A stretch of 64,000 nucleotides of DNA. Source: Oxalobacter sp. Its GTDB lineage: Bacteria > Pseudomonadota > Gammaproteobacteria > Burkholderiales > Burkholderiaceae_D. Below are positions 19,300-28,522 of this stretch, one piece after another (the first letter of the stretch is position 1; the number at the start of each line of letters is the position of its first letter). Where the stretch lies: assembly GCA_018384065.1 (NCBI GenBank), contig JAHAYL010000064.1:1-64000 (forward strand), read 5' to 3'. Below the pieces are notes generated by a model that was given only the letters and a program-made list of their open reading frames with translations, was not told the origin of the DNA and did no database searches. A program made the translations under genes and the position numbers.

Positions 19300-21729
19300 T
19301 CAGAAGTCAGCCTGCAATGAGATAGCAAAGGTCCTGCCTGGAGCTGTGTAGAGTTCCATTGGATTAGCAGGGTTGGTCTTGTTGTCAACACTCCAGTCGC
19401 CAGCGGTATAGTCGAAATACCGTTTGTTCAGGATGTTGGTGACCGAGGCTGTCAGCTTCAGGTTTTTGGTCATCTGCCAGTTGACATAGCCATCAAAGAC
19501 TGCATAACCACCCGGTTTGAAGTTGTCTTTGCCTTCTGAATCTTTGTCAACCCGGCGGACTGCACGGGCAAAGGTGCCAAAGAGTTCAGAGGTGACACGG
19601 TATTCAGGCAGTTTCCATTTCAGACCGACCACTGCGGTGAGTGGTGGAACATTCCATGGTGTCTTGTTGCCGTCTTCATCTTCATATTTGGCATACTGCC
19701 AATCGACACTGCCACTCAGGCTCCAGTCCCTGGCAAACTGCCATTCACCGGATGCCTCAACCCCGTAGATTTTCATCTGGTCAAGGTTGTCATAGGAGAT
19801 AGTGGTCGGTGACTGCTGCCGCTGGGCAATGAAGTCATCGTAATCACTGTAGAATGCACCAACCGAGAACCAGCCTTTGTCATATTTGCCCCGGAAACCG
19901 ATTTCATAGGTGTCAACAGTTTCAGGTTTCAGGTCTGGATTGGGAATCAGGCTCATCGTATCCCCCTCAAAGCTCATGAAAAGCTGTTGAGCGGTCGGCA
20001 TCTTGAAACCTTTCGCATAACGCGCATAGGTTGAATAAGTGTCATCAAACTTGAAGATGGCGCCAATCTGGGGAAGCCATTTGTTTTCACTGATTTTCCG
20101 TGCTTCATACCCGGTAACGTCCCGGAATCCACTGCCACCCTTTGGATCGACTGAATAATGGGCACGACGGATGCCTGGGGTGACTGTCAGACGGTCGCCA
20201 AACAGCTTGATTTCATCTTGGATATACAGGTCTGCACGGGTAGTGTCCGCATTCGGAAAAAGTGGATTCATCCGGTTGGACAGCTGACTGCCTTTCTTGA
20301 AGGTTCCAGCAGTGTAGTCTGTTTCTTCAACGGAATATTTTGTTTCGGTGAGGTCACCTTGGAAACCATAGGTCAGCTTATGGTAGGTATCTGCCCAGTC
20401 AAAGCTGGAGGTCATCTGGATGTCTGCCTGCCAGAAGTTCTGTTCGTAATCGGTATCCCGCCTGGTGTTGATATGGTCACCTGGTTTTACATACGGATAA
20501 GACAGTCCCATCATCCGCCCAATCATGGCGCCCATCATCGGTCCATACAGTGCGAGGTAGTCCGTTGCATCGGTATAGTAGTTCCTGTCCCGACGGACTT
20601 CCCGTTCCTGCTCAGAATAGGATACGCGCCATTTCAGGTTATCCAACCAACTGGCGTTGACATCCCATTTATGTTCCAAGGCGAAACGCCATCTTTTCTG
20701 GTCCTGGTTACGGTGGTCATAGCCATTCAGGGCAGCACCTGAAGCAGCCATGAAAGGAATATGGGAATTGGTATCTGCCTCGAAAAATTCGCCTGTCAGC
20801 TTGAACTGATGGTCTTGGTTCGGACGATAAACAAGTTTGGCCAAGACATTATCAACTTCAGTATGGGATGGTGGCAGTTTGTCGCAAGGGAAACCTTCCC
20901 TGCCGCAATTACGGTCACGTGCCCTTCTCAAACGGGTTTCTTCATAGGTTCTGTGTGTATACCCCAACAATGCCTGGGTGGTGTCATTGAACTGGAATGC
21001 AAGTGAACCATGTTCGCTTTTACCATAATTCAAGCCATCCCATGTAACTGAAGCCTTACCGCCGAACTCCCTGCCTTTCAGGAGGTCATCAGGATCAATG
21101 GTCTGATAGGAAACCATGCCACCCATCGCATCCGCGCCCCAGAGGGTAGAGGCAGGACCACGGGCAATTTCTGCTGATTTCAGCATCTGGGTATCCACAA
21201 ACATCCGGTTGCCGATATCACCCTGCACACCAGCTGACTCCATCACACGGTCACCATCGACGACTGTCAGGATACGGTTGCCACCGACACCCCGCATCGA
21301 GATGCTGCCCAAGTCTCCGAATGCTGAATTGGCGACTGAAACCTGCCTGCTGACATGGACACCTGGCGTATGCCTCAGCATTTCTTCGACGTTGGTGACA
21401 TTATGGTCATCCATCGTCTGACGGGTGATGACATTGATGGTCTGTGGGATGTTCAGGATTTTTTCCTCCTGACGGGTCGCTGTGACGGTGATGGCATCCA
21501 TCTGCATGACATCGCCTGACGCCATGCTGTCAGGCAGATTGGCCTGCGCCGCGGCATCTGGCTGAGGTGCTTCCTGCTGGGCATTGACGGTTGCCACATC
21601 AGCTGAGGCTTCCTGCTGGACGGTCTCAGCGGCTGGCGTTACGGTACCAGCATCCTGTGCCCTTGCCTGCAATGCCAGGAAGAGCGCAGAGGCGAGGCAA
21701 ACACCGACAACGGGGTACTGCTTTCTCAT
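19300..21729 (-). CDS. TonB-dependent hemoglobin/heme receptor
   Basis: 809 aa; plug VTATRQEEKILNIPQTINVITRQTM, GPASTLWGADAMGG, C-terminal TFAISLQADF; sits with TonB/ExbBD. Confidence 0.92.
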   Translation of the reverse strand: MRKQYPVVGVCLASALFLALQARAQDAGTVTPAAETVQQEASADVATVNAQQEAPQPDAAAQANLPDSMASGDVMQMDAITVTATRQEEKILNIPQTINVITRQTMDDHNVTNVEEMLRHTPGVHVSRQVSVANSAFGDLGSISMRGVGGNRILTVVDGDRVMESAGVQGDIGNRMFVDTQMLKSAEIARGPASTLWGADAMGGMVSYQTIDPDDLLKGREFGGKASVTWDGLNYGKSEHGSLAFQFNDTTQALLGYTHRTYEETRLRRARDRNCGREGFPCDKLPPSHTEVDNVLAKLVYRPNQDHQFKLTGEFFEADTNSHIPFMAASGAALNGYDHRNQDQKRWRFALEHKWDVNASWLDNLKWRVSYSEQEREVRRDRNYYTDATDYLALYGPMMGAMIGRMMGLSYPYVKPGDHINTRRDTDYEQNFWQADIQMTSSFDWADTYHKLTYGFQGDLTETKYSVEETDYTAGTFKKGSQLSNRMNPLFPNADTTRADLYIQDEIKLFGDRLTVTPGIRRAHYSVDPKGGSGFRDVTGYEARKISENKWLPQIGAIFKFDDTYSTYARYAKGFKMPTAQQLFMSFEGDTMSLIPNPDLKPETVDTYEIGFRGKYDKGWFSVGAFYSDYDDFIAQRQQSPTTISYDNLDQMKIYGVEASGEWQFARDWSLSGSVDWQYAKYEDEDGNKTPWNVPPLTAVVGLKWKLPEYRVTSELFGTFARAVRRVDKDSEGKDNFKPGGYAVFDGYVNWQMTKNLKLTASVTNILNKRYFDYTAGDWSVDNKTNPANPMELYTAPGRTFAISLQADF

Positions 21730-21807
21730 GGTTTTTCCTATTCCTTTTAAAGATTTGCTTTCAAATGCTGTATGGGTTGAAAAATGACTGCCTGTCTTTT
21801 TATGGAT

Positions 21808-22233
21808 TTATTTTTTTTCGGGTTGTGTCACGAACCCGATACGTGTAAGTCCTGACTGTCCGGCATCTGACAATGTCTGGGCAACGGACTGGTAATCGGT
21901 ATGCCTGTCTGCATAGATATGGACTTCTGGCATCGGTTTTTTCTGGGCGGCTGCCGCAAACAGCGCACGGCTTTCTTCGCGGCTGACGGTCTTTCCATCA
22001 ATATGGCGTGTGCCATTTGCACTGATGGAAACCGCCATCTTGGCAGGCACCTGGATACCTGCCGATGAATCTGCTTTGGGGAGGTCAATCTTGACCGCCT
22101 GCCCGATCAATGGTGCCGTGACAATGAAGATGACCAGCAGCACCAGCATGACATCGATGAGTGGAATCATGTTCATCTCGGTCATCGGGGTGCCACTGCC
22201 CTGCCTGGATGAGAACCTGCTGCCGAAAGCCAT
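21808..22233 (-). CDS. exbD: biopolymer transport protein ExbD
   Basis: MTEMNMIPLIDVMLVLLVIFIVTAPL. Confidence 0.93.
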   Translation of the reverse strand: MAFGSRFSSRQGSGTPMTEMNMIPLIDVMLVLLVIFIVTAPLIGQAVKIDLPKADSSAGIQVPAKMAVSISANGTRHIDGKTVSREESRALFAAAAQKKPMPEVHIYADRHTDYQSVAQTLSDAGQSGLTRIGFVTQPEKK

Positions 22234-22994
22234 TATTTTTCCTTCCGTGCAAATGGGATGACACTGCCAGCCTTGGCATCAGTTACTTCCGCAGCCTGTG
22301 GCATGGCATAGGGTTTGCCGGTTGTCAGGAAGGTCAGCAGTTCATTGGCAAACGCATCCAGCTTGGCGAGGGTGACGTTGTTCATCCGGAGCAGCCAGTT
22401 GTAACCGATGACGGCCGGGATGGCGGTTGCCAGTCCGATACCGGTCATGATGAGGGCTTCACCGACAGGACCTGCAACCTGTCCTAACGAAGCGGAGCCG
22501 CCGATTCCGATGGCAATCAGCGCATGGTAGATACCCCAGACTGTCCCGAACAGCCCGACAAACGGCGCCGTTGACCCGATGGTTGCCAGGACGGTCAGTC
22601 CTTTGGCAAGGCGGGTGGCATCTTCATCAATCACCATGCGCATGGTCCGGATGATGAATTCCTGCTGGGTGCCTGCCTCAGACAGCTTGGAGGCTCCGTA
22701 GGTTTCATGGTGTGCCTTCGCATGCTGGGCATGGGCTGTCAGATGCGAAAACGGGCATTGGATGCCATGGACCTGGATTTCATGCTGGACGCTTTCCAAA
22801 GAGGTGGCGTTCCAGAACAGCTGCAGGAATGACTGGCTGCTGTTCTTCTGTTTCCATGCCGCGATGCCTTTGACGATGATGATGGTCCATGACACGATGG
22901 ACATGGCAATCAGGACAAAAAAGAGGAATTTGCCCAGGAAATCGCTGTGGCTGATGAAATGGCTGAAGCCGAAAACATTTTCAGTTGTTTCCAT
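22233..22994 (-). CDS. exbB: MotA/TolQ/ExbB proton channel
   Basis: GLTVLATIGSTAPFVGLFGTVWGIYHAL..GEALIMTGIGLATAIPAVIGYN. Confidence 0.93.
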   Translation of the reverse strand: METTENVFGFSHFISHSDFLGKFLFFVLIAMSIVSWTIIIVKGIAAWKQKNSSQSFLQLFWNATSLESVQHEIQVHGIQCPFSHLTAHAQHAKAHHETYGASKLSEAGTQQEFIIRTMRMVIDEDATRLAKGLTVLATIGSTAPFVGLFGTVWGIYHALIAIGIGGSASLGQVAGPVGEALIMTGIGLATAIPAVIGYNWLLRMNNVTLAKLDAFANELLTFLTTGKPYAMPQAAEVTDAKAGSVIPFARKEK

Positions 22995-23033
22995 TCTCTG
23001 ACTGCTGCTCCTTGTCTTTGCTTTATCTGTCCG

Positions 23034-23879
23034 TCACCGGTTGAGGTTGAAGCGGTATGGAATGCTTGCCATGACCGCTACTGCAACCCCGTTATCCATA
23101 TAAGGATGAAATGTTGTCCGTTTCGCCGCAGTGAGGGCGGCATTGTCAAGCCTGCGGAATCCTGATGACCGCTCAACACCGGCGTTTTTCACGGTGCCAT
23201 CTGTGCCGACAACCACCCGGATATTGACCTGCCCTGTCTCACGGCGTTCTATCGAATCATCCGGGTAATACGGCTTGACAGCATTGCGGTAGCGCAGTGC
23301 TGACAGGGAAACCCTAAGAACGCCATGTCCACTGCCTGTGCTACTGCCAGTCCCGGAACCTGTCCCTGAACCGATGCCACTGCCAACACCGGAACCAGAA
23401 CCACTGCCTGTACCGCTGCCGATGCCAGTGCCTTGACCTGTTCCGACACCACCACCGGAACCCGTGCCATTCCCCTCAACAGCCGCTGCCTGCTGTGCAG
23501 CCGATGAGGACCGGTTCTGCTGGACAGATGGCTCTGCTGTTTCTGTTTCACGTTTCTGGGCTACGGTGAAACTGCTGTCAGCTTCATCGGATTCCGTGGC
23601 GACAATCTGCTCAGCCTTGGGTTCCGGCACTTCTGCTCGGATGTCTTCTCCCTGTGGAACCTGAAGGACACTGACCTGTATCACCCCGTTGCCGGCGGAA
23701 CCACCCCCTCCGCCACCGCCGCCACCTTCGATAGCGACCGACTGCATGGTGTTCTGTGCAACCCATCCCAGAATCAGGCAGTGGACCAGCGTCACCGCAA
23801 TGCACAGTCCCCTGACCAACGGCTTGGACATCTGATTGTTATGCCGGTACCGGAATGGCATGGAAGGTGTTTCTAACAT
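23034..23879 (-). CDS. tonB: TonB family energy transducer
   Basis: N-terminal TM segment, C-terminal YYPDDSIERRETGQVNIRVVVGTDGTVKNAGVERSSGFRRLDNAALTAAKRTTFHPY; Gly/Ser-rich linker. Confidence 0.9.
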   Translation of the reverse strand: MLETPSMPFRYRHNNQMSKPLVRGLCIAVTLVHCLILGWVAQNTMQSVAIEGGGGGGGGGSAGNGVIQVSVLQVPQGEDIRAEVPEPKAEQIVATESDEADSSFTVAQKRETETAEPSVQQNRSSSAAQQAAAVEGNGTGSGGGVGTGQGTGIGSGTGSGSGSGVGSGIGSGTGSGTGSSTGSGHGVLRVSLSALRYRNAVKPYYPDDSIERRETGQVNIRVVVGTDGTVKNAGVERSSGFRRLDNAALTAAKRTTFHPYMDNGVAVAVMASIPYRFNLNR

Positions 23880-23922
23880 TCTGCTCTGTGTTCCTGCGGC
23901 TTCTGCTGACCGTCAGATTGAC

Positions 23923-23986
23923 GATAATAATGATTCTCTTTATCATTTATGGCTTAACGAACGCAAATGATAATAGTTCTCATTTT
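23923..23986. promoter_or_regulatory. candidate Fur-box region between divergent tonB and hutX
   Basis: GATAATAATGATTCTC (23923-23938) and AAATGATAATAGTTCTCATTTT (23965-23986), the latter with AATGA..TCATT symmetry. Confidence 0.7.
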
Positions 23987-24021
23987 GATTGGCAAGTTTT
24001 TCCAGAAGGGAAAAGGGATTT

Positions 24022-24537
24022 ATGCAACAGGACAAGTTTGAGGCATTGAGAAAACAGCTGGCGGAAAACCCGGGCATCGGGCTTGAGCAGCTGGCAAAGG
24101 AAAACGGTCTGACAACTGCTGAAGCCATCGAACTGCTGCCACAGGAAATCTGGCAGCGCACCGATGGCAGCCGTTTTGTTGAAATCATGAAGGCGCTTTC
24201 AAAGCTGGGCAAGATGACCATCATCATCAATACAGGGGATGTCATTTTTGAATATGCCGGTGAAGTCCCCAATGGTGGCATCGCTTATGGTTATTACAAC
24301 CTCACCCCGAAAAGCCCCCTGCATGGCCATCTGAAACATGAAAGCTGCAAGGCCATCTACCTGATTGAACGGCCTTTCATGAACACCCAGACGGTCAGCA
24401 TCCAGTTTGTCAATGGGGATGGCGGTGTCATGTTCAAGGTGTTTGCCGGCAGGGATGACGAACGGAAACTGCTGATGGACCAGGTTGAGGCGATGCGTGC
24501 CCTCTTCAGGACGGATGCTTCTGGAGTCCCTGCATGA
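24022..24537 (+). CDS. hutX: HutX/ChuX-type heme utilization carrier protein
   Basis: MFKVFAGRDDERKLLMDQV C-terminus, ALSKLGKMTIIINTGDVIFEYAGEVP; RBS AAGGGAAAAGGG upstream. Confidence 0.88.
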   Translation: MQQDKFEALRKQLAENPGIGLEQLAKENGLTTAEAIELLPQEIWQRTDGSRFVEIMKALSKLGKMTIIINTGDVIFEYAGEVPNGGIAYGYYNLTPKSPLHGHLKHESCKAIYLIERPFMNTQTVSIQFVNGDGGVMFKVFAGRDDERKLLMDQVEAMRALFRTDASGVPA

Positions 24538-25187
24538 GTTCCTATGACCTGCTGGTTTTCGGCGCCACCCGGAACACCGGGTTGCTGGTTGCAGAGCTGG
24601 CTGTTGGACGCGGTGAATCTGTTGCAGCCATGGTCCGGCAAGGCAGTGATGCCTCTGCCCTTGAGTCTTTGGGTGTCACGGTTATCCGTGGAGATGCCTT
24701 CAGTCTGGATGACTGTATCCATGTGGTCCAGCAGACCAAGCCCCGTCGTGCTGTCAGCCTGATGGGTAGTAAGGACCAGAATGGACGCCGTATCTGCGCC
24801 ATCGGCAATATCCATGTCGCGGAGGCATTGTCAGGCAGTGAGGGACTTGAACGTTTCCTGCTTCTGACTTCCATGGGATGTGGCGACCAGTATGCCGGAA
24901 CCAGTGACATGGTGAAAAAGTTCCTGGGCGAAGCACTCCGTGCAAAGACGCGGGCGGAAGATTATCTACGCGCAACAGAACTGCCTTGGACGATTGTCCG
25001 TCCAGGTGGATTACTGGATTCCCCTTCAACTGGCAGGTTCCACCTGTCAGAACAGCCTGACAGAAGCCGGAAAGGCTACCTGTCCCGTGGAGATGTGGCG
25101 CTGGCTGTCCTGCAGGTGCTGGATGACCCTGCCTGGCTGTACCGTATTGCAACAGTCCAGAACATCGAACGACAGGAGGAAAACTGA
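24534..25187 (+). CDS. NAD(P)-binding Rossmann protein, ChuY-like position
   Basis: LLVFGATRNTGLLVAEL dinucleotide-binding motif; ATGA overlap with hutX; between hutX and hutW. Confidence 0.8.
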   Translation: MSSYDLLVFGATRNTGLLVAELAVGRGESVAAMVRQGSDASALESLGVTVIRGDAFSLDDCIHVVQQTKPRRAVSLMGSKDQNGRRICAIGNIHVAEALSGSEGLERFLLLTSMGCGDQYAGTSDMVKKFLGEALRAKTRAEDYLRATELPWTIVRPGGLLDSPSTGRFHLSEQPDRSRKGYLSRGDVALAVLQVLDDPAWLYRIATVQNIERQEEN

Positions 25188-26530
25188 TGGACCTGACCCC
25201 TTTCTATGCCCGTATCTCTGACTGTCCTGCAAGGGATGCCTTCGTCCATGAAGAAAAGAAGATGCCTTCAGCAGCAGAGATGGCTGCATGGAAGCCTCCT
25301 GAATGGACTGGCGGGACATTCCGTGATTTCGCAGAAGAAGCGTTCATGACAGACGTTTCCCGCCCTTTGGCGCTGTATGTGCATGTCCCGTTCTGCCATC
25401 ATCACTGTACATTCTGCCCGTTCTATATCAATCAGACGAAGAAAGGGTTCAGCAAAGACTATACGGAACTGCTGCTGCGCGAAATTGAAATTACTGCCGA
25501 TGCCCTGAAAAATGTCGCAGGCAAACGGGAAGTCACTGCCGTGTATTTCGGTGGTGGAACACCGACTGACCTGGATGAAGCAGATATGGCTGCTGTCATC
25601 ACGTCGCTGTTTGACCATTTCAAGATTCCCAGAACATCTGAGGTCACCGTTGAAGGACGGACAACCGGCTTTACATCATCCAAGGCAAAAACGTGGACAG
25701 AAACTGGGGCAAACCGATTTTCCTTGGGAGTCCAGTCTGCAAACACCGACCTGCGCAAACGGCTGGGCCGTATCTCAAGCCGTGAGGAATTACAGGATTC
25801 GCTGGACGGCATCTGCGCAAGCGGTTCTTCTGTAATCATCGATATGCTGTATGGCCTGCCAGGACAGACCCGTGAAATCCTGATGGATGATATTGATTTC
25901 ATCAGCAATAAAACCGGGATTGACGGACTGGACCTGTATGAACTGCGGATTTTTCCGGGGACACCGTTGGACAAAGCCATCAAGAACGGCAAGATACCGC
26001 CTGCCCCGGCTTTTGACGACAAGGCGGTGATGTTCAGCGCCGCTTATGATGCGCTGGAATCCGCAGGATTTGAGCATTTCTCTCCGAAGCACTGGCGCAG
26101 GAATCCCCGGGAACGGTCGTTGTACAACCGGCTGGCTGGGATGCAATGCGATATGATTCCTTTCGGCTCTGCCGCCGGAGGACGGATCCATGGCATCGGC
26201 TTGAGCAATTCACGGGATATCAAGACCTACCGGGCGCAGGTTGAGGCAGGCGAAAAACCATTGGGACGGATCATGGCATCTCCGCTGCGTCCTTCTCCAG
26301 AAGGATTCAACCAAGTGCTGGCATCCTATGGTGAAAACCTTTGCCTGCCACCTGCTGGGCTCTGGCCTGAACCGCACAGGGTCTTGGCTGGTCAGCTTCT
26401 GTCTCAATGGCAGGATGCCGGTCTGTTGATGGAAACGGAAAGGGGACTGAGACTGACAGGAGCTGGGTATTTCTGGACACAGCGGATAAAAGGACTTGTC
26501 CAACGTTTCCTGCAGACACCTGTCCAATGA
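25187..26530 (+). CDS. hutW: HutW/ChuW-type radical SAM heme-degrading methyltransferase
   Basis: HVPFCHHHCTFCPFY radical SAM CxxxCxxC motif, YFGGGTPTDL; heme operon context. Confidence 0.9.
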   Translation: MDLTPFYARISDCPARDAFVHEEKKMPSAAEMAAWKPPEWTGGTFRDFAEEAFMTDVSRPLALYVHVPFCHHHCTFCPFYINQTKKGFSKDYTELLLREIEITADALKNVAGKREVTAVYFGGGTPTDLDEADMAAVITSLFDHFKIPRTSEVTVEGRTTGFTSSKAKTWTETGANRFSLGVQSANTDLRKRLGRISSREELQDSLDGICASGSSVIIDMLYGLPGQTREILMDDIDFISNKTGIDGLDLYELRIFPGTPLDKAIKNGKIPPAPAFDDKAVMFSAAYDALESAGFEHFSPKHWRRNPRERSLYNRLAGMQCDMIPFGSAAGGRIHGIGLSNSRDIKTYRAQVEAGEKPLGRIMASPLRPSPEGFNQVLASYGENLCLPPAGLWPEPHRVLAGQLLSQWQDAGLLMETERGLRLTGAGYFWTQRIKGLVQRFLQTPVQ

Positions 26531-26717
26531 TTTCTGTAGAGAGCCTGAACACCCTGCCAACAACCGCCAGCCGTTCTTTGATGTTATATGACGACACAGG
26601 TATTGTTACGGTTATGCAGGATATCCCTGATTTTTTCAGGATTTGTTTAAAAAGGGCTTTCAATTCTCAGCAGTCAGGGATAGAATTGTTCCTGTAATCA
26701 TTCCTTTTATCAATTTG

Positions 26718-26755
26718 CCCCATCTGGACTACCGCTCAGATGGGGATTTTTTTTG
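26718..26755 (+). terminator. rho-independent terminator after hutW
   Basis: CCCCATCTG-gactaccgct-CAGATGGGG then ATTTTTTTT. Confidence 0.88.
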
Positions 26756-26792
26756 CCACTTTCCCTGATTCAAGGACTTTCTTCCATGCAAA

Positions 26793-26823
26793 AGAAAATC
26801 CCGACTGTCTCGCAACAGTCGGG
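26793..26823 (-). terminator. rho-independent terminator facing the prophage
   Basis: on minus strand CCCGACTGT-tgcgag-ACAGTCGGG followed by ATTTTCTTTT. Confidence 0.75.
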
Positions 26824-27141
26824 ACTCTATCAGCGTGTAAGTAATTATCCCGGTGACTAACCGACATCCGCCTACCGAAAGGACGCGGCATCAGATGCTG
26901 TACTGGTTTTTCCCCACCATGTACTGGGGGCTTATGAAGAAAGCTTATGCTATGCAATATAGCATTCCGCTTTAGATGAAGTTGTTTTATTTTGTAACAA
27001 ACAGCATTAAAAACCGAAAAGTTTAACCATTTAAAAACAATCACTTACAGCGACACCTGCAAATCAATATAAGATGTAATTGGCACACTTTGGCACATAT
27101 TTGTCACAATCCGCACAAAGCTGTGGCACGTTTTTGCCACA

Positions 27142-27393
27142 TCACTTTGGCCACGCCTGGACAACTGCCTGATGGCGGCGGGCGCAGTCACCGTATTTGG
27201 CAAGCAGATCTATTGACCAATCCAGATAGTCATCGATGTCGGTGGTTTGGGGTGGTTGGATTTGTGGGCATGGTGCGACCAGCGCGGAGTCAAGGGGCAC
27301 GGTGATTGGCTGCGGTGACGGCGTTCTGGATGATGCGCAGGCGGTCAGCATCCAACTGGCAACCAGCAGGCAGAGGATTTTTCTTTTGGGCAT
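27142..27393 (-). CDS. Rz1-like o-spanin lipoprotein embedded in Rz
   Basis: MPKRKILCLLVASWMLTACASSRTP lipobox; starts within Rz in another frame. Confidence 0.8.
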   Translation of the reverse strand: MPKRKILCLLVASWMLTACASSRTPSPQPITVPLDSALVAPCPQIQPPQTTDIDDYLDWSIDLLAKYGDCARRHQAVVQAWPK

Positions 27394-27664
27394 TTTTGAG
27401 GTCCTGTTTGAGTTTGGCGGTTTCCTGGGCGTTTTTTTCTTCAAGGGCTTGATACCCTTCCGCGGATTGTTTGATGCGGGCCAGCAGTCCTGCATTGACC
27501 TGCTGTGCCTGTCTGAGGGCTTCTGCGGTTTCTTCCGCATGTGCCAGGTCAATCTTGTCCAGTTTTGACTGCCATCGCAGACCGTTGATATACCAGCCAG
27601 CACAGAACGACATGACAACCAGCAGGACAGCGATGCCTGCTTTCCAGTATTGATTGATGTTCAT
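27290..27664 (-). CDS. Rz-like i-spanin
   Basis: N-terminal TM, coiled coil, overlaps Rz1-like lipoprotein; next to endolysin. Confidence 0.82.
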   Translation of the reverse strand: MNINQYWKAGIAVLLVVMSFCAGWYINGLRWQSKLDKIDLAHAEETAEALRQAQQVNAGLLARIKQSAEGYQALEEKNAQETAKLKQDLKNAQKKNPLPAGCQLDADRLRIIQNAVTAANHRAP

Positions 27665-27715
27665 GGTAATAAAAAAGCCAGGCAGGATGCCTGGCTTGAT
27701 GTTTAGAGGTGTTGG

Positions 27716-27889
27716 TTACTGTGGCACGAATTGGCTTTTTGTGCAGGCCTGTTCGGTGAACATTTTGCGTTCTTTGTATTCGGATTGTTTGCCATCATTC
27801 CATTGTTCGACCGGGCGGTGGTAGCCCATTACGCGGGTCCAGACTTCGCATTTGGTCCTTTTTTCCTGCGGTATGTCTTTAATGTCCAT
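27716..27889 (-). CDS. 57-aa NrdD C-terminal-like mini-protein
   Basis: own translation, absent from ORF list: MDIKDIPQEKRTKCEVWTRVMGYHRPVEQWNDGKQSEYKERKMFTEQACTKSQFVPQ. Confidence 0.72.
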   Translation of the reverse strand: MDIKDIPQEKRTKCEVWTRVMGYHRPVEQWNDGKQSEYKERKMFTEQACTKSQFVPQ

Positions 27890-28000
27890 TCTCGGTTTTC
27901 CTTTTGTTTTGGTTGGTTTGCCTAATTATTGTAAGGCAATCTTAATTTTCTTGCAGGGAGGCTGTCAGTTATCCGGAATTCCCGGATAACTGATTTGATG

Positions 28001-28522
28001 TCAGGCAACCAGCCGGTATGTCCAGTCGTTGGCAGGGACATAGGAGAGTTTGAGGTCGTGCCCGGTGCACATGCGGTATTCTGCTTCGCGTCTGCGGACG
28101 AGTCCTTTGAGGCGTTTGCCGCCTGCGTAGACCCATTTCTTGAGTTCTGCACAGGCTTCGCTGTATCTGCCCTGGTTGAGTTTTTTCAGCAGGGTTGACC
28201 TGGCGAAGTTGCCGACGCCGACGTTGTAGACGAAGGATGCATAGGCGTCTGCTTCGTTCTGGCTGATGGGGACTTTGATGTATTGCCTTGCCTGTTCCCA
28301 GTGTTTGTCTGCGTCTTTGACGAGCAGTGCCTTTGCCTGGGTGCGGGTGATGGTCATGCCGGGTTTGACGTCTTTGCCGGTGTGTCCGTAGCCGATGGTG
28401 TTGACGTTGACGGCGTCTTTGTAGACGGTCGGTGAGAAGCCTTCGAAGTTGGCGATGAGTCCGACAGCGGCCGCGGAGACAGCGATGAGGATGGCGGCCA
28501 TCCGGGTTTTGAGGCTGTTCAT
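28001..28522 (-). CDS. phage lysozyme (GH24), probable SAR endolysin
   Basis: N-terminal hydrophobic stretch then FEGFSPTVYKDAVNVNTIGYGHTG catalytic motif. Confidence 0.9.
   Translation of the reverse strand: MNSLKTRMAAILIAVSAAAVGLIANFEGFSPTVYKDAVNVNTIGYGHTGKDVKPGMTITRTQAKALLVKDADKHWEQARQYIKVPISQNEADAYASFVYNVGVGNFARSTLLKKLNQGRYSEACAELKKWVYAGGKRLKGLVRRREAEYRMCTGHDLKLSYVPANDWTYRLVA

Noticed and set aside
23249-23551. Repetitive overlapping ORF in the tonB linker
   Set aside because: Out-of-frame reading of the Gly/Ser repeat; the tonB frame has clear TM and C-terminal domains
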